From assembly GCA_018398585.1 (NCBI GenBank), contig JAGTTD010000001.1:33991938-34055937 (forward strand): 64,000 nucleotides of DNA. The letters are read 5' to 3'. The position numbers and the translations under genes were made by a program. Shown in pieces: positions 10,599 through 22,243 of this stretch; the first letter of the stretch is position 1, and the number at the start of each line of letters is the position of its first letter. The notes under the pieces were generated by a model. That model did no database searches. It was not told where the DNA came from and saw nothing but the letters and a program-made list of their open reading frames with translations. This DNA comes from Simmondsia chinensis. Its lineage: Eukaryota > Streptophyta > Magnoliopsida > Caryophyllales > Simmondsiaceae.

Positions 10599-11417
10599 TG
10601 ATGCATTTTAAATGAGTGTTTCAAAACTGGAAACTCCCAAGCGTACGAGTTCATTGCAGCTTAGTTCGGTATACGGGGTGTCGTATCCACAGAGAAACTG
10701 AGTTAAGTGGGATTTAATGATTAACAAGCGGTTGGAATTTGGCTTTTGTTGGTTGATTTGAGTGATTAATTAAACTAGAACAATTAGAAGAATAGAAAGG
10801 GTGTCAATTCAATTGAGGTTAGTTTAGGGCATGAATTCAGGGTAGCTTAACTCGTATCCCATCGTTACATTGTACTATGACAATGATTTAGAAGGCTTAG
10901 GCTAGATGCACTAAATCCTGGGCTAATATTTAAACCAGGGCTTTGGGTAATGAACAAGTCTAAAGGCATAACCTATCATATTGCCATACGTGTAGCAAAG
11001 ATTATCACATTAGCACTACTTAATTTCTTTCTTGCTCCCAATTTCATATTAAACCTGAGTTAAAACCTAAGTTAGGGCTTAGGGCAATGAACTCGTCAAA
11101 GGGCATAACCCATTGTGTCACCCTAGGTGTAGCATGGCTTATCTCAATAGCATTAAAAAATCCATTGTCATTCCTAATTAAGTACTAATTTATATAAAAG
11201 ATTGTGCTTAGGTTGGATACGACCTCAACCCTAACAATTCGTGAAAAACTATTTATGTTATGGTATAGGCTACAAGCTCGTAGACGAAGCTAAAAATTTG
11301 GAGATCACATCTTTGCTACCAGCACACACAAAGAAAACAAACAACAATAATAAATTTTCCACAAGGGTGCGTATATAACATAACAAAACCATTGTTAAAA
11401 GCATAATATAAATCTGG

Positions 11418-11977
11418 TGATGCAGCGGATACAACAACAAACAATAACAACAACAAACCCAGTACCACTGGTGATGCAGCGGATAATGGAAGATTTTTGG
11501 GAACTGAAAGGATTCAACAGTCTTCCCTTCAATTTTATTAATATCTAATTAAAACGAAGAGAACATAGAATTTAATTTTAGTTCTCACCCTTGAGAATAG
11601 AAAGAACTAAAGAACTCATACAATAAATCTAAATAATTGAATAAGCAAAACAACCTAATTTTTTGTGTATTTATAGATAGCTACTTGACTCTAAATAAAA
11701 CACTAAAAGCTAAACAAATATAGAAGATAAATATAAAGAATAAAAGCTAAATCTAAAATTTAAACTAACCCTAATCTAAGTCAATCTCTATCTTCACCAC
11801 TAGTCAAACTCTATATTCACCGCGTTCAAAGTTCACCGCATCCCAACCATGCCGCCAATCTTCATGTCGCGAACACATTTCCTGCCGTGTGTCGCCATAG
11901 GCGAGCTGTGTACCATTCTTGCCGCCAACCAACCCTTGCTGCCATGCTATCCGCCAAAGGAGGCGGGGCTGCATCAT
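11418..11977. mobile_element. Solo LTR of the TGATGCAG gypsy family
   Basis: Starts TGATGCAGCGG and ends GGCTGCATCA, as in the LTRs at 8324, 14009 and 15125. Flanks TCTGG (11413-11417) and TCTGA (11978-11982) match at four of five bases. The sister LTR at about 26245-26260 reads straight across the equivalent point without it, an empty site that confirms the insertion. A solo LTR usually results from recombination between the two LTRs of a full element. A 36-bp RTE tail lies within it. Confidence 0.83.
11432..11467 (-). mobile_element. 36-bp RTE LINE tail
   Basis: On the minus strand TGGTACTGGGTTTG runs into TTG/TTA repeats, the last bases of an RTE LINE. It is flanked by a perfect 18-bp duplication CTGGTGATGCAGCGGATA (11414-11431 and 11468-11485). 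It duplicates the first bases of the solo LTR, so it landed there after the LTR was in place. This is the innermost layer of the nest. Confidence 0.85.
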
Positions 11978-12609
11978 CTGAGATACGGACTGCTACCCGC
12001 TCTTCATCCCTAAACTAAAAATCTACTCCTCCATCAGAGTTTTACACATTACTAAAATCTAAAAGAGACAACATAAAATAAAAACTAGGAATTAAAGACT
12101 CCCCGAATTGATGTTGATTGATCCTTGCTTTAATTCCCCAACGCTTCGACCACCTGCACTTCGGCATTTGAGAGCCCTTAGGATCTCATAGTGGCTTTGG
12201 GAAGGAAAGGAGGACAGGAGGTATGGAAAAAGATCCCTAAAACAATTAGATTTTCTGTATTTAAAGGCCAACTTCCAGCGTGGTGTAATACAATAGAATA
12301 GAATATAATGTAATATATTATACTATACAAATGTAATATAATATATAATATCATGTAATATATAATATTATGAAATATACATATCAACTATCCATGAAAA
12401 ATTACTAGTTTTATATTGTAAAACAATATTGGTCATTCTTTTGCACACGTGGTCAGGTTTCTCAGAGTAGTCTTCGATAAAGTTTCGATTACGCTTGAGT
12501 CTGCCACTTTTTAACCTTTATTTGCTCTGTTATACTCTAAGTAAAAACGTATCTAAATTACAACGAACAAACATGTAATAGCATTAATTAAGTGTGAAAA
12601 TATTTCCAC

Positions 12610-14008
12610 GTATACATGAAGGTGTACCTGAGAGTAGAGAATCTTTATGTAATATTATCATTGTACTGGCTCCATCTCAAGTTCTCGTGATTTAAGTTTT
12701 TTTTACTAGTAGGTGAGCTTAGAACTTTTCTCCCCTTTTTCTTATTTCAAACCCACCAAATTTAAAGACGATTAGAGAAAATAATCAAAGGAATCAATTA
12801 TCCGAACAATTCACCGCTAGTTAATAGTGAAATCAAAAAGCTTCTCTTTTCTCTCTTTTTTTCCTTTTTTTTCTTTTTTTTCTTCTTTTTTTTATAAAGT
12901 AACTCATGGTCAGGCGTGTCTCCCTCAAACCCATGTGGTGAGTTTTTGACCGTTGACTCCCGATCCAGTTGGCTCAAGGAACCAAATGAAGAGCACTCCT
13001 CGGACCTAATGGCTTGAGTCAAAGGAATTCATAGCCCAAGCCATTACAAGCATATACCTTAATTCTTCTCTTTTTTTCTTTTTTTTTTTTTTTTTTGAAT
13101 TAGGTATTACTGCTTATTGTAGTGACTTAAAGTGGTAGATTCTTCTGAAGCTTTCCTATGGCATGTGTAACGACCTTTGGACCGGAAGCTCCCGACCCAG
13201 TTGGCTCAAGGTACTATGTATTAAGAAACCCTTACAAGCTTATTTGCTTAAAACAAAGGGGCTACAAGAACCAACAAGTCAGAGGTACTTACCTAATTCA
13301 CAGGCATTGGTACCCTTTTTTGGGAATTACTCAAGATAAAGAGATAGAAAATTGATTTCAATATTAGTAGGGGTAAAATGGTGGATTCGAATTCCTAAAA
13401 TTATTTCTGCTATTACAACTTAAAAAGTAGGATATGTCACAAAATTAATGGTGAAAAGTACTAATCTCCCTAGCTAGCTAAAAGACAAAATTAGAAATTC
13501 AAAAGTCAGATCAAGAAATAATCCCATTACATAAACACTCTAATCGTCATAGTACATCCCAAATCTGAACTTCGATATAAATCACCATAGATCTATGCTA
13601 ATCTATGCAAAAAAAACTTAGTTAATTTAAGATAAAAGATGCTAAAAGGACAATCAAACGTTCTCACCATTTATGCCATCCCCAAACCCAAACTTTGCAT
13701 TGTCCTCAATGCAAATCAATGAAAGTAAATACAAGCAAGAAAAGGAAAGACGTAACCTAAGGTATGGCATATTTAGCTACGTGTGGTGAGCAAAGCCAAA
13801 AAGCGAAGACAAAACTAGCAAGCTACAAAAGAAGGCATAGAAGATTGAATACTAAAGAAACTTGTTAGTGGCGTTAGAAATATTGATTGTACCAGTGTTT
13901 AATAAAAGAGAAAGAAAGTAAGCATGCAAGGGATAACAAAAGGATCTGCTGACAAAAGAGAGTTCAATCCGAAAGAAAAACAAACTAAAACACACAACTA
14001 AAAAAAGG
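12610..14008 (-). other. 3' untranslated part of the Athila-like gypsy
   Basis: No coding frame with a domain. A pyrimidine run at about 12723-12745 (polypurine on the minus strand) may be the 3'-LTR priming site, which would move the LTR edge to the right. Near 13690-13720 the minus strand reads CATTGAGGACAATGCAAAG followed by TTTGGG, a phrase typical of the region after pol in Athila/Tat elements. Two short related segments (12940-13040 and 13180-13240), each with GACTCCCGATCCAGTTGGCT or a variant, point to a small local duplication. T-rich runs occur at 12855-12895 and 13075-13095. Confidence 0.55.
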
Positions 14009-14511
14009 TGATGCAACCCCTGAAATGGGAAATAGGGGTACGGGAAGGTTCATGGCCTTCCCTTTGAATGTTATTAACTTGATAATAAAGTAATAAAAAG
14101 GGGATTGATTACTCATTTCTCACAACCCGAGAAATCGAGGATCAAACATAACAATTTAAATTTTCTTGAATCAAAGTCTACCTAAATCTAGCTAGTCTTC
14201 CCTTTATATAGAGGAGGAATTACAATTTCAAAATTCAAATTTAAATTTAAAATAAGGAAAGAAATAAAGATGGAATTAAATTGATTCCTAAAATCATGGC
14301 TGTCAATCCCCTAAATTGCGCCTTCAATCCGGCTGCCTTGTTCCACGTTGAACCCTTCATTGCTCGATGTTCACCCCGAACCTGCCAAGCTATGAACCAA
14401 TCACTAACACAAAGCCGCTTCCCGTCGAACCTTGGTGCCTCATTCCCGCTATTCCTAGGTCACCCGTCTTGACCCGTTTGACCCACCAAAGGCTATTTGG
14501 CTGCTGCATCA
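14009..14511 (-). repeat. 3' LTR of the short gypsy derivative
   Basis: 503 bp, TGATGCAACC to GCTGCATCA. Very similar to 15125-15620, with shared blocks such as GAAATCGAGGATCAAACATA, so insertion is relatively young. Confidence 0.88.
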
Positions 14512-15124
14512 TTCTCTCCTGGTTGGAGAGAATTCGTCATCAAATTCATTCAGTCATTTGGGCCAATGCCGCCAAGCCTTGTTCCCTCACATCTAGAATC
14601 TGTTTTTCCAAACTCCAAGCCACCAAACTGACCCGATCGTGGTTCATCACCCCAGCTTGCCAAGACTGCATGACCAGCAACAAGCGATCTTCATAACCCA
14701 CTATCTCCACCTCGCTAAGTGACGCCAACTCGTCTTAAGTTTCATCCATCATGACAGTGCCTTCCCCTTCAATCTTCGGAAACCCATCACGGAAGCCGGT
14801 GTCCACCCCTTGTTCTTCAACGATGGCATCTCCGGTATTGCGTTGATGTCACCTTGACTCGAGATCCTGTAAGTAAGCATCCGATGTTGGATTTTGGATC
14901 TCATCCTTCTCCTCTTATATAGCATTCGATGTTAATGGGTGTTGGGGTAGGGATCTCAGTGTAAGGTTGGGGTCTGCCCCAAATTGAATCAAGGAACACT
15001 TGATTCGCTGGATTTTCTCTTCCAAGTACTCTAATCTGCTCTTGATCTGCCATTGAACATCATGGCGGCGTACCTCGACCACCCACGGGCCATCTCAGAA
15101 GTCGTTCTGAGCTCTGATACCGAC
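14512..15124 (-). pseudogene. gag 5' remnant of the short gypsy derivative
   Basis: Minus strand, several frames. A piece near 15050-14960 resembles the segment before the gag core at 8084-8314: both contain a run like SLIQFGA/CLIQLGANPD. The longest frame, 14728-14546 (60 residues), has no recognised domain. It is unlikely to be translated into a working protein. Confidence 0.5.
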
Positions 15125-15620
15125 TGATGCAGTGCCTGCAATGGGAAATAGGGGTATGGGAAGGTTCAACGTCCTTCCCTTTAAATTTTATTAACTTGAT
15201 AATAAAATAACAAAGAGGGGATAGATTACTCATTTCTCACAACCCGAGAAATCGAGGATCAAACATAACAATTGAAATTTTCTAGAATCAAAGTCTACCT
15301 AAATGTAGCTAGTCTTCCCCTTCATATAGAGGAGGAATTACAAATTCAAAATTCAAATTTAAATTTAAAATAAGGAAAGAAATAAAGACTGAATTAAATT
15401 GGTTCCTAAAATCATGGCCGTCAATCCCCCGAATCACACCTTCAATATCGCTGCCTTGTTCCGCATTGGACCCTACATTGCTCCAATTTCACCCCGAACC
15501 TGCCAAGCTATGCGCCAATCATGAATGCAAGGTCGCTTCCCATCTAACCTTGGCACCTTAATCCCGCCTTTTTTTTGGTCGCCCCTCTGACCCGCCAAAG
15601 GCTATTTGGTGGCTGCATCA
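15125..15620 (-). repeat. 5' LTR of the short gypsy derivative
   Basis: 496 bp, TGATGCAGTG to GGCTGCATCA, followed by the right AAAGG duplication. The adjacent primer site lies at about 15108-15122. Confidence 0.88.
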
Positions 15621-15692
15621 AAAGGAGGTTGAGTTGCCTCCCAAGAGAGCTAAGTTTAACATCTTTAGCCAGACTCAGTGTAGAGCACAATG

Positions 15693-16764
15693 TCAACCAA
15701 AATATAAGGCAATGTCTGCCATAGTAATCTGGTTGAGCTTGCAGGAATGATCCCCAAACCCAAAAGCATTTCTTGACCTGTAACTATCAAGGAAGAACAT
15801 ACAATCAGAATCGAGATCTCGAATCTCTATCCTACGAAGTGTAGGTGATGAAGCACAGATATCGACAGAGACATGGCCATTATTACAATCAACACCTTTT
15901 GTAGAATCGGGCTCATCCGAGTCTAACGAAGGGTCGATATCATCAACCATGTATTCTAACTCATCCTTAGACTCGGGGTGCCTAACAAAGCTCGAGACCT
16001 TGAATTTCCCCTTAAGGTTTCCAAAAGACACCTATGACACTCCCGTCCTAAATTGAATTAGAGCTTCGAACATCGCTAGGAATGACTAACCTAAAGTATT
16101 GAGAGTGTTGTGCTACTGCCTAGGAGTAGGGTTTATGTCTAACACAATAAAATCGACCGAGAAGACAAACTTGACAAGTACATCGTCCACCACCCCGCGA
16201 GGTACATGCTTTGTCTTATTGGCTAACTGAAGTGTTACATTAGTTGACTTAAGGTCTCCCATACCCAATTCTTGAAAACCTGAGTAAGCAATGAGTTTTA
16301 TACCCGCGCCTAGGTCTAAAAGGTCTCGACTGGTGTAACGTGCTTCTAAGACACATGGAACTGTAAAAAGACTCGGGGTCTCGAAACTTGGGCTAGGCAC
16401 ACGACGGTAAAATGCTGCTCACCTTCTCGGTGAGCCAGAACTTCTTCGAAAAATTCTTTATCAGACAAAGGTCTTTCAGGAACTTGGCATACATAGGAAT
16501 GTGCTTAATGGCTTCAATCAACAGCAAGTTGATCTTCACATCCCCAAACACATCTATGAGCTCAGCCCTCTTTGGGTCATCCTTTTTCTTTGATCTTATA
16601 AGCATTGATGGGAAAGGGACAGTGGGTTCATAAACCTTCTCTTGTGATCCCTCCCCATCAGCAATGGGAGGCGGAGTCACATCCTTCTCAATTTCAACCT
16701 CAACTACCTTAAGTTTTTCCTCTTCTGAAACCAACATAACAATAGCTTGCTTACTAATGAGCAA
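15693..16764 (-). pseudogene. gypsy gag C-terminus and aspartic protease
   Basis: Minus strand. 16764-16393 encodes the end of gag, with EAIKHIPMYAKFLKDLC, a signature of Athila/Tat gag-protease junctions. 16400-16113 encodes the protease: DLLDLGAGIKLIAYSGFQEL has the catalytic D-x-G-A in the Athila form, followed by LKSTNVTLQLANKTKHVPRG and VDFIVLDI, the usual flap and C-terminal strand. A short gap with stops then leads to 16031-15693, which starts with SFGNLKGKFKV, the segment that normally follows the protease. The frames are shifted relative to each other. The RT expected further left is absent. The enzyme would cleave the polyprotein inside the particle. Confidence 0.82.
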
Positions 16765-16769
16765 GCTAG

Positions 16770-17347
16770 GGTTAGAACTAGTTGATCATATGGGATTTGT
16801 GAGTGGTTGTGAGAGTAACCTTCCTTTCTTTATCCTATTCAATGCGTGGGCTAACTGTCCTATCTAGTTTTCTAATTTGGCAATAAATTGCGAGTGAGAT
16901 CTAACCGGTTTCGTGATGTCCGCCATAAAGTGGAGCATACACTCCTTAAACTGTGACGTATATCTTGGAGGTGGGGGAAGTGGGTTATCATGAGAAACAT
17001 TGGAATGAGGTCGAGCATCATACCTGTGCCCTTCCTACAAAGCCGGGATCTTGTTGTCTCATGGGTTTACTTTGATTAGCGTTTTGTGTCCACGAGAAGT
17101 CTGCATGATTACATCACTCGAGATTGTAGGTGTCGGAGAATGGGCTATTATTCCTTGATTATCCTTGAGCTGCATAAACTTGTTCCTGCATGTATTCGGG
17201 AAATTGAGACACATATAGAAAATCAACAACAAAATGGTCCTCACCCAAAAAAATGCCACATGGAGTAATACCACCCGATGACCCAGCTGCATGATGAGGT
17301 GAACATTAGTAGGGCTCATATGCAAGTTCATAAGCTGATCCCTTTTC
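16770..17347 (-). pseudogene. gypsy gag central part, left of the copia insertion
   Basis: Minus strand. Around 17130-17050 one frame contains FSDTYN, FSWTQNANQS and KPMRQQDPGF, typical of the Q/N-rich linker of Athila/Tat gag; around 16900-16800 follows IAKLEN, a stop, then IGQLAHALN, the conserved coiled segment. The gag frame is continued on the other side of the copia element at 24480. Several stops are present. Confidence 0.7.
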
Positions 17348-19604
17348 TGTTAGGAACAGTGTCCTGAAATTCAGATTTATTCTAGATATATTATTTTAAT
17401 TAACAAATAAAATTAAAGTTCCAGTTGTTTTTTCAGTTAAATTTGTGTGTGTGAGCTTTTATTCTACATGTGATTTTCTTTTGGGAGACATCTATGAGAT
17501 GGGTGTAGTCCTCAGACAACAATTTACATGTTTGTTCTAAGTGGTTTATGAGACTAAGCCAAAGATAGACTTGGAACAAATGGTATGGATTGTTGTTTGA
17601 AAGACTCGTAGTCGAAGACAAGTTTGGACCATTTGTATGTTAAGACTATAACGTGATACTTTAGATGATTTGTCTTGGTCATGTGGATGGAGATCGAAAA
17701 GTGTGAGGTTAGTGTGTTTAATAAGATTGACACACTGAGTTGGACCATGTGGGTTACTTATTTTTAGACTACTATCGGAGATGAGTGATTCACGTTGTAC
17801 TGTTTGAACGATGACTCTAAATCCTGAGGGTATTCTGGACTTGTGCATGGAGCGTTAGTTACTTTGGTGTACTATAAGTAAGGTCTAAATGAATGACTGA
17901 AATCTCACGTACACTGGGTAGCGGTGTGAAGTGTGAAAAGGATAAGGTATTCAATAGGGAATCTACAGTCTCTTATGAGATACAGATGTCCCCTTAGTTG
18001 ATTCGCAAATATTTGAGTAGTTCGAAAACATTGGCCAAAGTATTCTAAGCGTTTGACATTTGAAATTTATACTGTGAATATGTTAAAGTCTAAATGAATT
18101 ATTAAGTAAAGGGCGAGTTGGAAATTAATGGAGAAGCTGAGAAGGATAATGGCAGTGGCTATATTTATCCTTTGTCATGGACATCTAGTAGAGGGGTTGT
18201 TGTCATCAATACAGTCTATTAGAAAGATATCGAACAAATAATTTAAGTCTTGAGTGCCGTGAGATTTATTTATTGGAATTAAGTCTCATTAAATGGTAAT
18301 TAAATTATTTCATGAGATGATTAATTTAACCCATTTGGAGCTAGATTTAAATTGTCCCTGAGGTCCTTGCGCAAGCCTCTGTATTTATTACCATCAGAAA
18401 AAAAATTAAAGAATTCATGAGATGAATTATTTATCCATGAGATGGGTAATGTTAATTTTGCCTAATATTATTAATGAGATGAATAAAAATTATAAATTAT
18501 AAAATAAAATAATTTTGAAAAATTAATGTTCATAAGATGAGTTTTTAAATGGGGGAAACAAAGAAAAAAAAAAGAATCAAAATCGCATTTAAACAGTCAC
18601 GATATTTGTGCTTCAGATCTAACGAACCAGTGTCGCGCGCTGGGTCGTCATTAGGTTATCTGCGTCCGCATAAGCGGACCAATCACCGCGTGCCACATGT
18701 CATGCGATGATAAGCCAAAGCACGCGTTGTACGGTTAGGGTTAAAATGCGTTGTTTTGAATTCCACTGTGAATGAAACGTTGCGTTTTGATTTAACTGGA
18801 ATTTTTTTTAGCATATCCCACATCGTTTTTCAGCTATTTTTTCACTCCGGTCATCTACTATAAATAGAGGAACCTATTTCATTAGTTTGGCATTCAATAA
18901 CAATAGATTATTTAAGGTTTCTTGGAAGAGTTTCAGAGACCTAATTAGAGAGAAAAATTTCCGTTGAAAATTTTCTTTCCTCAATTTATTTTTTTTCGGA
19001 GCCCACCCTGCGGGCAGTTCGAGGTCATTGCTAGAAGATCGTGGGATCTCGTTTTTCTTTGTTTTTTTTTTATAATTGGAGCAATTCTAGGTATGTTCTT
19101 CTTTCCTCCTTCTTTTAGTTTCACTTTTCTATTTCTTTATAGTATTCGTTATTATACCTATTTAAGTTCATGTATTTTTCTGAATATATTAGAGTAAAAG
19201 GCTTGTAGATCTAAATTAATAAATTAGATATGTTGATATAAATAATGAATTTAAGTTAGTAGATTTAATATTAAAAATTTTAAATTGACCCTAGGTTTAG
19301 AGTTATGAATTCGAAACTTGTTTCGCTACTTTAACTTTATAAAACTAGGGAGAATTTTTGATATTCGTCCCAACAACCGGTATTAGGGCAAAGGGTTTAT
19401 AGAGATAAACCTATTCTTGGGAACTCTCGCATATGAGGTGTCACAAAGCGTGACTCTTCAACCGGAGGCTTAAGTAAAGAGAAGCGTCTCCTACTCTAAG
19501 TGCTCTAATAGGTGCCTATTGTTGTGGCCATATTTGAGAACTGTGAACCCAATTGTCGGCATCAGAGATTATTTTTCCAACAAAATTCATATCTTTCCCA
19601 ACAA
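17348..19604 (+). repeat. 5' LTR of the 17348-24479 copia element
   Basis: 2,257 bp. Contains a TATAAATAG box at 18859-18867 and a T-rich stretch after it. The following bases AGTGGTGAG look like a decayed initiator-Met primer site (expected TGGTATCAGAG). Confidence 0.88.
18859..18867 (+). promoter_or_regulatory. LTR TATA box
   Basis: TATAAATAG in the 5' LTR followed by AGG and a transcribed leader, a usual copia U3/R arrangement. The same place in the other LTR (23739-23747) reads TGTAAATAG, so only this copy keeps a consensus box. Promoter activity is inferred. Confidence 0.5.
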
Positions 19605-19889
19605 GTGGTGAGTTAATCATGTTTAGTAAGAGTTATAAGAAAAGAGGTTAATTGGGAATAATTCTCACCCGAACTAACTTCGTACGATACCGCTGCTAGG
19701 GAGTAAGGAGTGGTGTGTTTGGGTCATCATTGTATGCATGATAGTATAGTTTGGTGGATATCTGACTTATTGTGTTTGCTAAATTGAAAGAATATATATC
19801 ACTGCATTATACAGGACTCTTATCAGACAATTAAACATATGTTTGCATTTACAGTATCTTTGATATGGATACGGCTGCCGAACTTCACT

Positions 19890-22240
19890 TGATTTCGAAT
19901 ACATAATGTACTCACTAAACCAAATTACTTTACCTTGAAAAATAAGTTAGACTTGATTATTACTCACAAGGGACCAACCAGAAAGAAAGGAAAGGGCAAG
20001 GATGCTATTGTAGCAACCAAGTCCATAAGGAAGTCAGTAATACAAAAGTGTTTCTTTTGCAAGAAAACTGGGCCACTGAAGAAGAAACTACACTAAGTAC
20101 GTGGCTACTCTTCCTAAAAGGATTGCTAATCCATCCGGTGGAGATATGTTGGTATCTCACTTAGTTAAGTCATGCACAGTTGAGAGTCCTCCAGTTTCCT
20201 GGTGGGTTGACTTAGGTTCAACTGACCAAGTCTGTAATAGGTTACAGGAGGTCAGGCTAGGCTACAGGCTACACGATGGGTGTTGTACCTAATGGTTAGG
20301 AACAATACAATAATAGTGGTCTTAAGTGTAGGAGATTTTAGCTTAGACTTTAGTATAGAGTTTTGTTCTAAAGCATTGATTATTTAAACCTTCGCTATAC
20401 AGGAATTTGATTTCTGTCTTTCGATTAATGGAAAATTTTTATTTAGTTGATTTTGATAATAAAAATTCTAATATGAGAAATAAATTGTTTATTTGCACAT
20501 GTACATGAATAAATTGTTTATTCAGGTTATTTCCTTATCAAAGCTATGGTAATTGTTTAAATGAATCTAACATAAGTTCACTTGTTCAATCTTCTAAAAG
20601 AAAACACTCTGAAAGTGATAATGCCTACACCTCACACCAATGTTTAGGTCACACCAATTTGAACAGGATCCAAAGACTGGTAAAAGATGGACCGATAGAG
20701 GCTTTGGATTTGAGGTCATTACTAGTCAGCAAATCGTGCATGGACCAAGTCTGTCTTTAAGAGTAAAAGCAACAAGGTTGGTGACTTGCTTGAGCTGGTT
20801 AACATTGATGTATGTGGACCAATGCATGTTCAGGCAAGAGGTGGGTATGGGTACCTAAACACATTTAGTGATGATTACTCAAGCCGTGGATATGTTTACC
20901 TGATGAGACATAAGTTGAAAATTTTTGGAGAAATTCAAAGAGTAGAAAGTTGAATTTTAAAAGCTATTAGGTAAAAAAGTTAAGTCACTTCGATCAGATC
21001 GAGGTGGTGAATATTTTCGAGTGAATTTCTGGATTTCCTAACTGCAAATGAGATAAGATCTCAGCTTTTTGCTCTAGGTAAACCATTGCATAATGTTATT
21101 GCAAATAAAAGGAACAAGGACGGTCTTTTTTCACAGTTCTTTTAATTAAATTTTTTTTTAAATACAATGCAAAATACTTAGAGAAGAATTTTGCAAGTAA
21201 GCTACAAAAACAAAAATAAAATAGTATTAAAGGACATCGACACTAATTCTAAACAGCTAGACACAGCTCAAGACATATTGGATGCATTAGATGCACCTAC
21301 TGATAGGAACAAAAATGTTCTAGGTACACGAGAGCTTAGGTGTGGTGGGAGGTTTGTCAAGACACCTGACAGGTTCAAAGCGGGAGCCTTAGTGGTAGAT
21401 CATGGCATTGAATCTAGTCCTTTTAGCAACAATGAAGCAATTAAGTCTTTTGGTTTTGTGCAATCAGTTGCTCGAACCATGCATGTACAAATGACATTAA
21501 GAGAAAGTAGTGACTTTCTTAGTGTTATATGTCAACGATATATAACTCATTGAGAATGATTGTCAAGATAGCTCAATATGAAAGAAATAGGAGAAGCCAG
21601 CTCTACTCTTAGGATTAAGCTTCTGCGAGGTTGTAAGAGTAGGATGTTGGGTCTTTCTCTAGCCACTTATATTGACAAAATGTTGTCAAGGTATTGTATG
21701 GAAGACTCTAGGAAAGGGTTTTTAACTTTCAGGCATGGAGTCTCTTTCTCTCTTTTGAGTAATATTCTAGGACACCTCAAGAGGAAGAGCAATTGAGGAA
21801 TATTCCATATGCTTTAGCGGTGGAAGCCTCAGGTATGCCATGTTGTGCACGAGACTTGATGTCTACTATGCTATGGTATAGTAAGTAGGTGTTAGTCTAA
21901 CCTGGGTCTAATGGACTAGGTGGCAGTGAAGTGTTTTCTCTAGTTCTTGAGAAGAACTAGAGATCCTATCCTGATTTTTCAAAGTGATGAGCTGGTTCCA
22001 GTTGGATACATTGTTTTCAAACTTCCAATCAGATTAAAAATGATAGACGTTCGACGCCTAAGCATGTCTTTATCCTTGGAGTGAGAGCCATTAGTGAGAG
22101 AAATGTCAAGCAGTATTGTATTGCTGACTTCACAATAAAGTAATTGTGCTCACTAAGGGTTAGGCTCAGTAGACTTTTGGTTCAAACTTAAAAGGGGTGA
22201 GTATGAACTTTGTCATAAATTAGATTTAGGACAAGTGGGA
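19890..22240 (+). pseudogene. copia gag-pol remnant
   Basis: Plus strand pieces in order: a zinc knuckle start CFFCKKTG near 20050; protease-like PPVSWWVDLGSTDQVCN near 20190, with the DSGS aspartate region altered to D-L-G-S; the pre-integrase GHTNLNRIQRLVKDGPIEAL near 20650; the integrase start LVNIDVCGPMHVQARGGYGY and FSDDYSSRGYVYLMRHK at 20795-20910; the linker LDTAQDILDALDAPTDRNKN at 21255-21320; and an RT C-terminal part with GLSLATYIDKMLSRY at 21650-21700. Frames change repeatedly and large parts of integrase and RT are missing, including the YVDD motif. No activity is possible. Confidence 0.8.
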
Positions 22241-22243
22241 GAT

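Larger units (their letters stand above)
10599..12609 (-). repeat. 3' LTR of the Athila-like gypsy
   Basis: Begins TGATGCATTTTAAATG. Matches 25437-26945 in long blocks, for example GGTGTCAATTCAATTGAGGT and GGGCATGAATTCAGGGTAGC, and again after the solo-LTR insertion from about 11980. Without the 560-bp insertion the length is about 1.45 kb, close to the other LTR. The right boundary is approximate; similarity fades around 12600. Confidence 0.78.
14009..15620 (-). mobile_element. Complete short non-autonomous LTR element (TR-GAG/LARD-like)
   Basis: 1,612 bp with a perfect 5-bp target duplication AAAGG (14004-14008 and 15621-15625). LTRs 14009-14511 and 15125-15620 start TGATGCA and end CTGCATCA. 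The interior of 613 bp has a primer site at its right edge (GAGCTCTGATACC, minus strand GGTATCAGAGCTC) and a polypurine tract at its left edge (minus strand CCAGGAGAGAAT). Between them lies only a decayed 5' gag segment related to the gag start at 8084-8314. It would need gag-pol from a relative such as the parent of 6344-8674. It inserted into the 3' part of the Athila-like gypsy. Confidence 0.9.

Noticed and set aside
15693..16031. Independent host gene of 112 residues
   Set aside because: Its start SFGNLKGKFKV and its position directly after the gypsy protease show it is polyprotein sequence.
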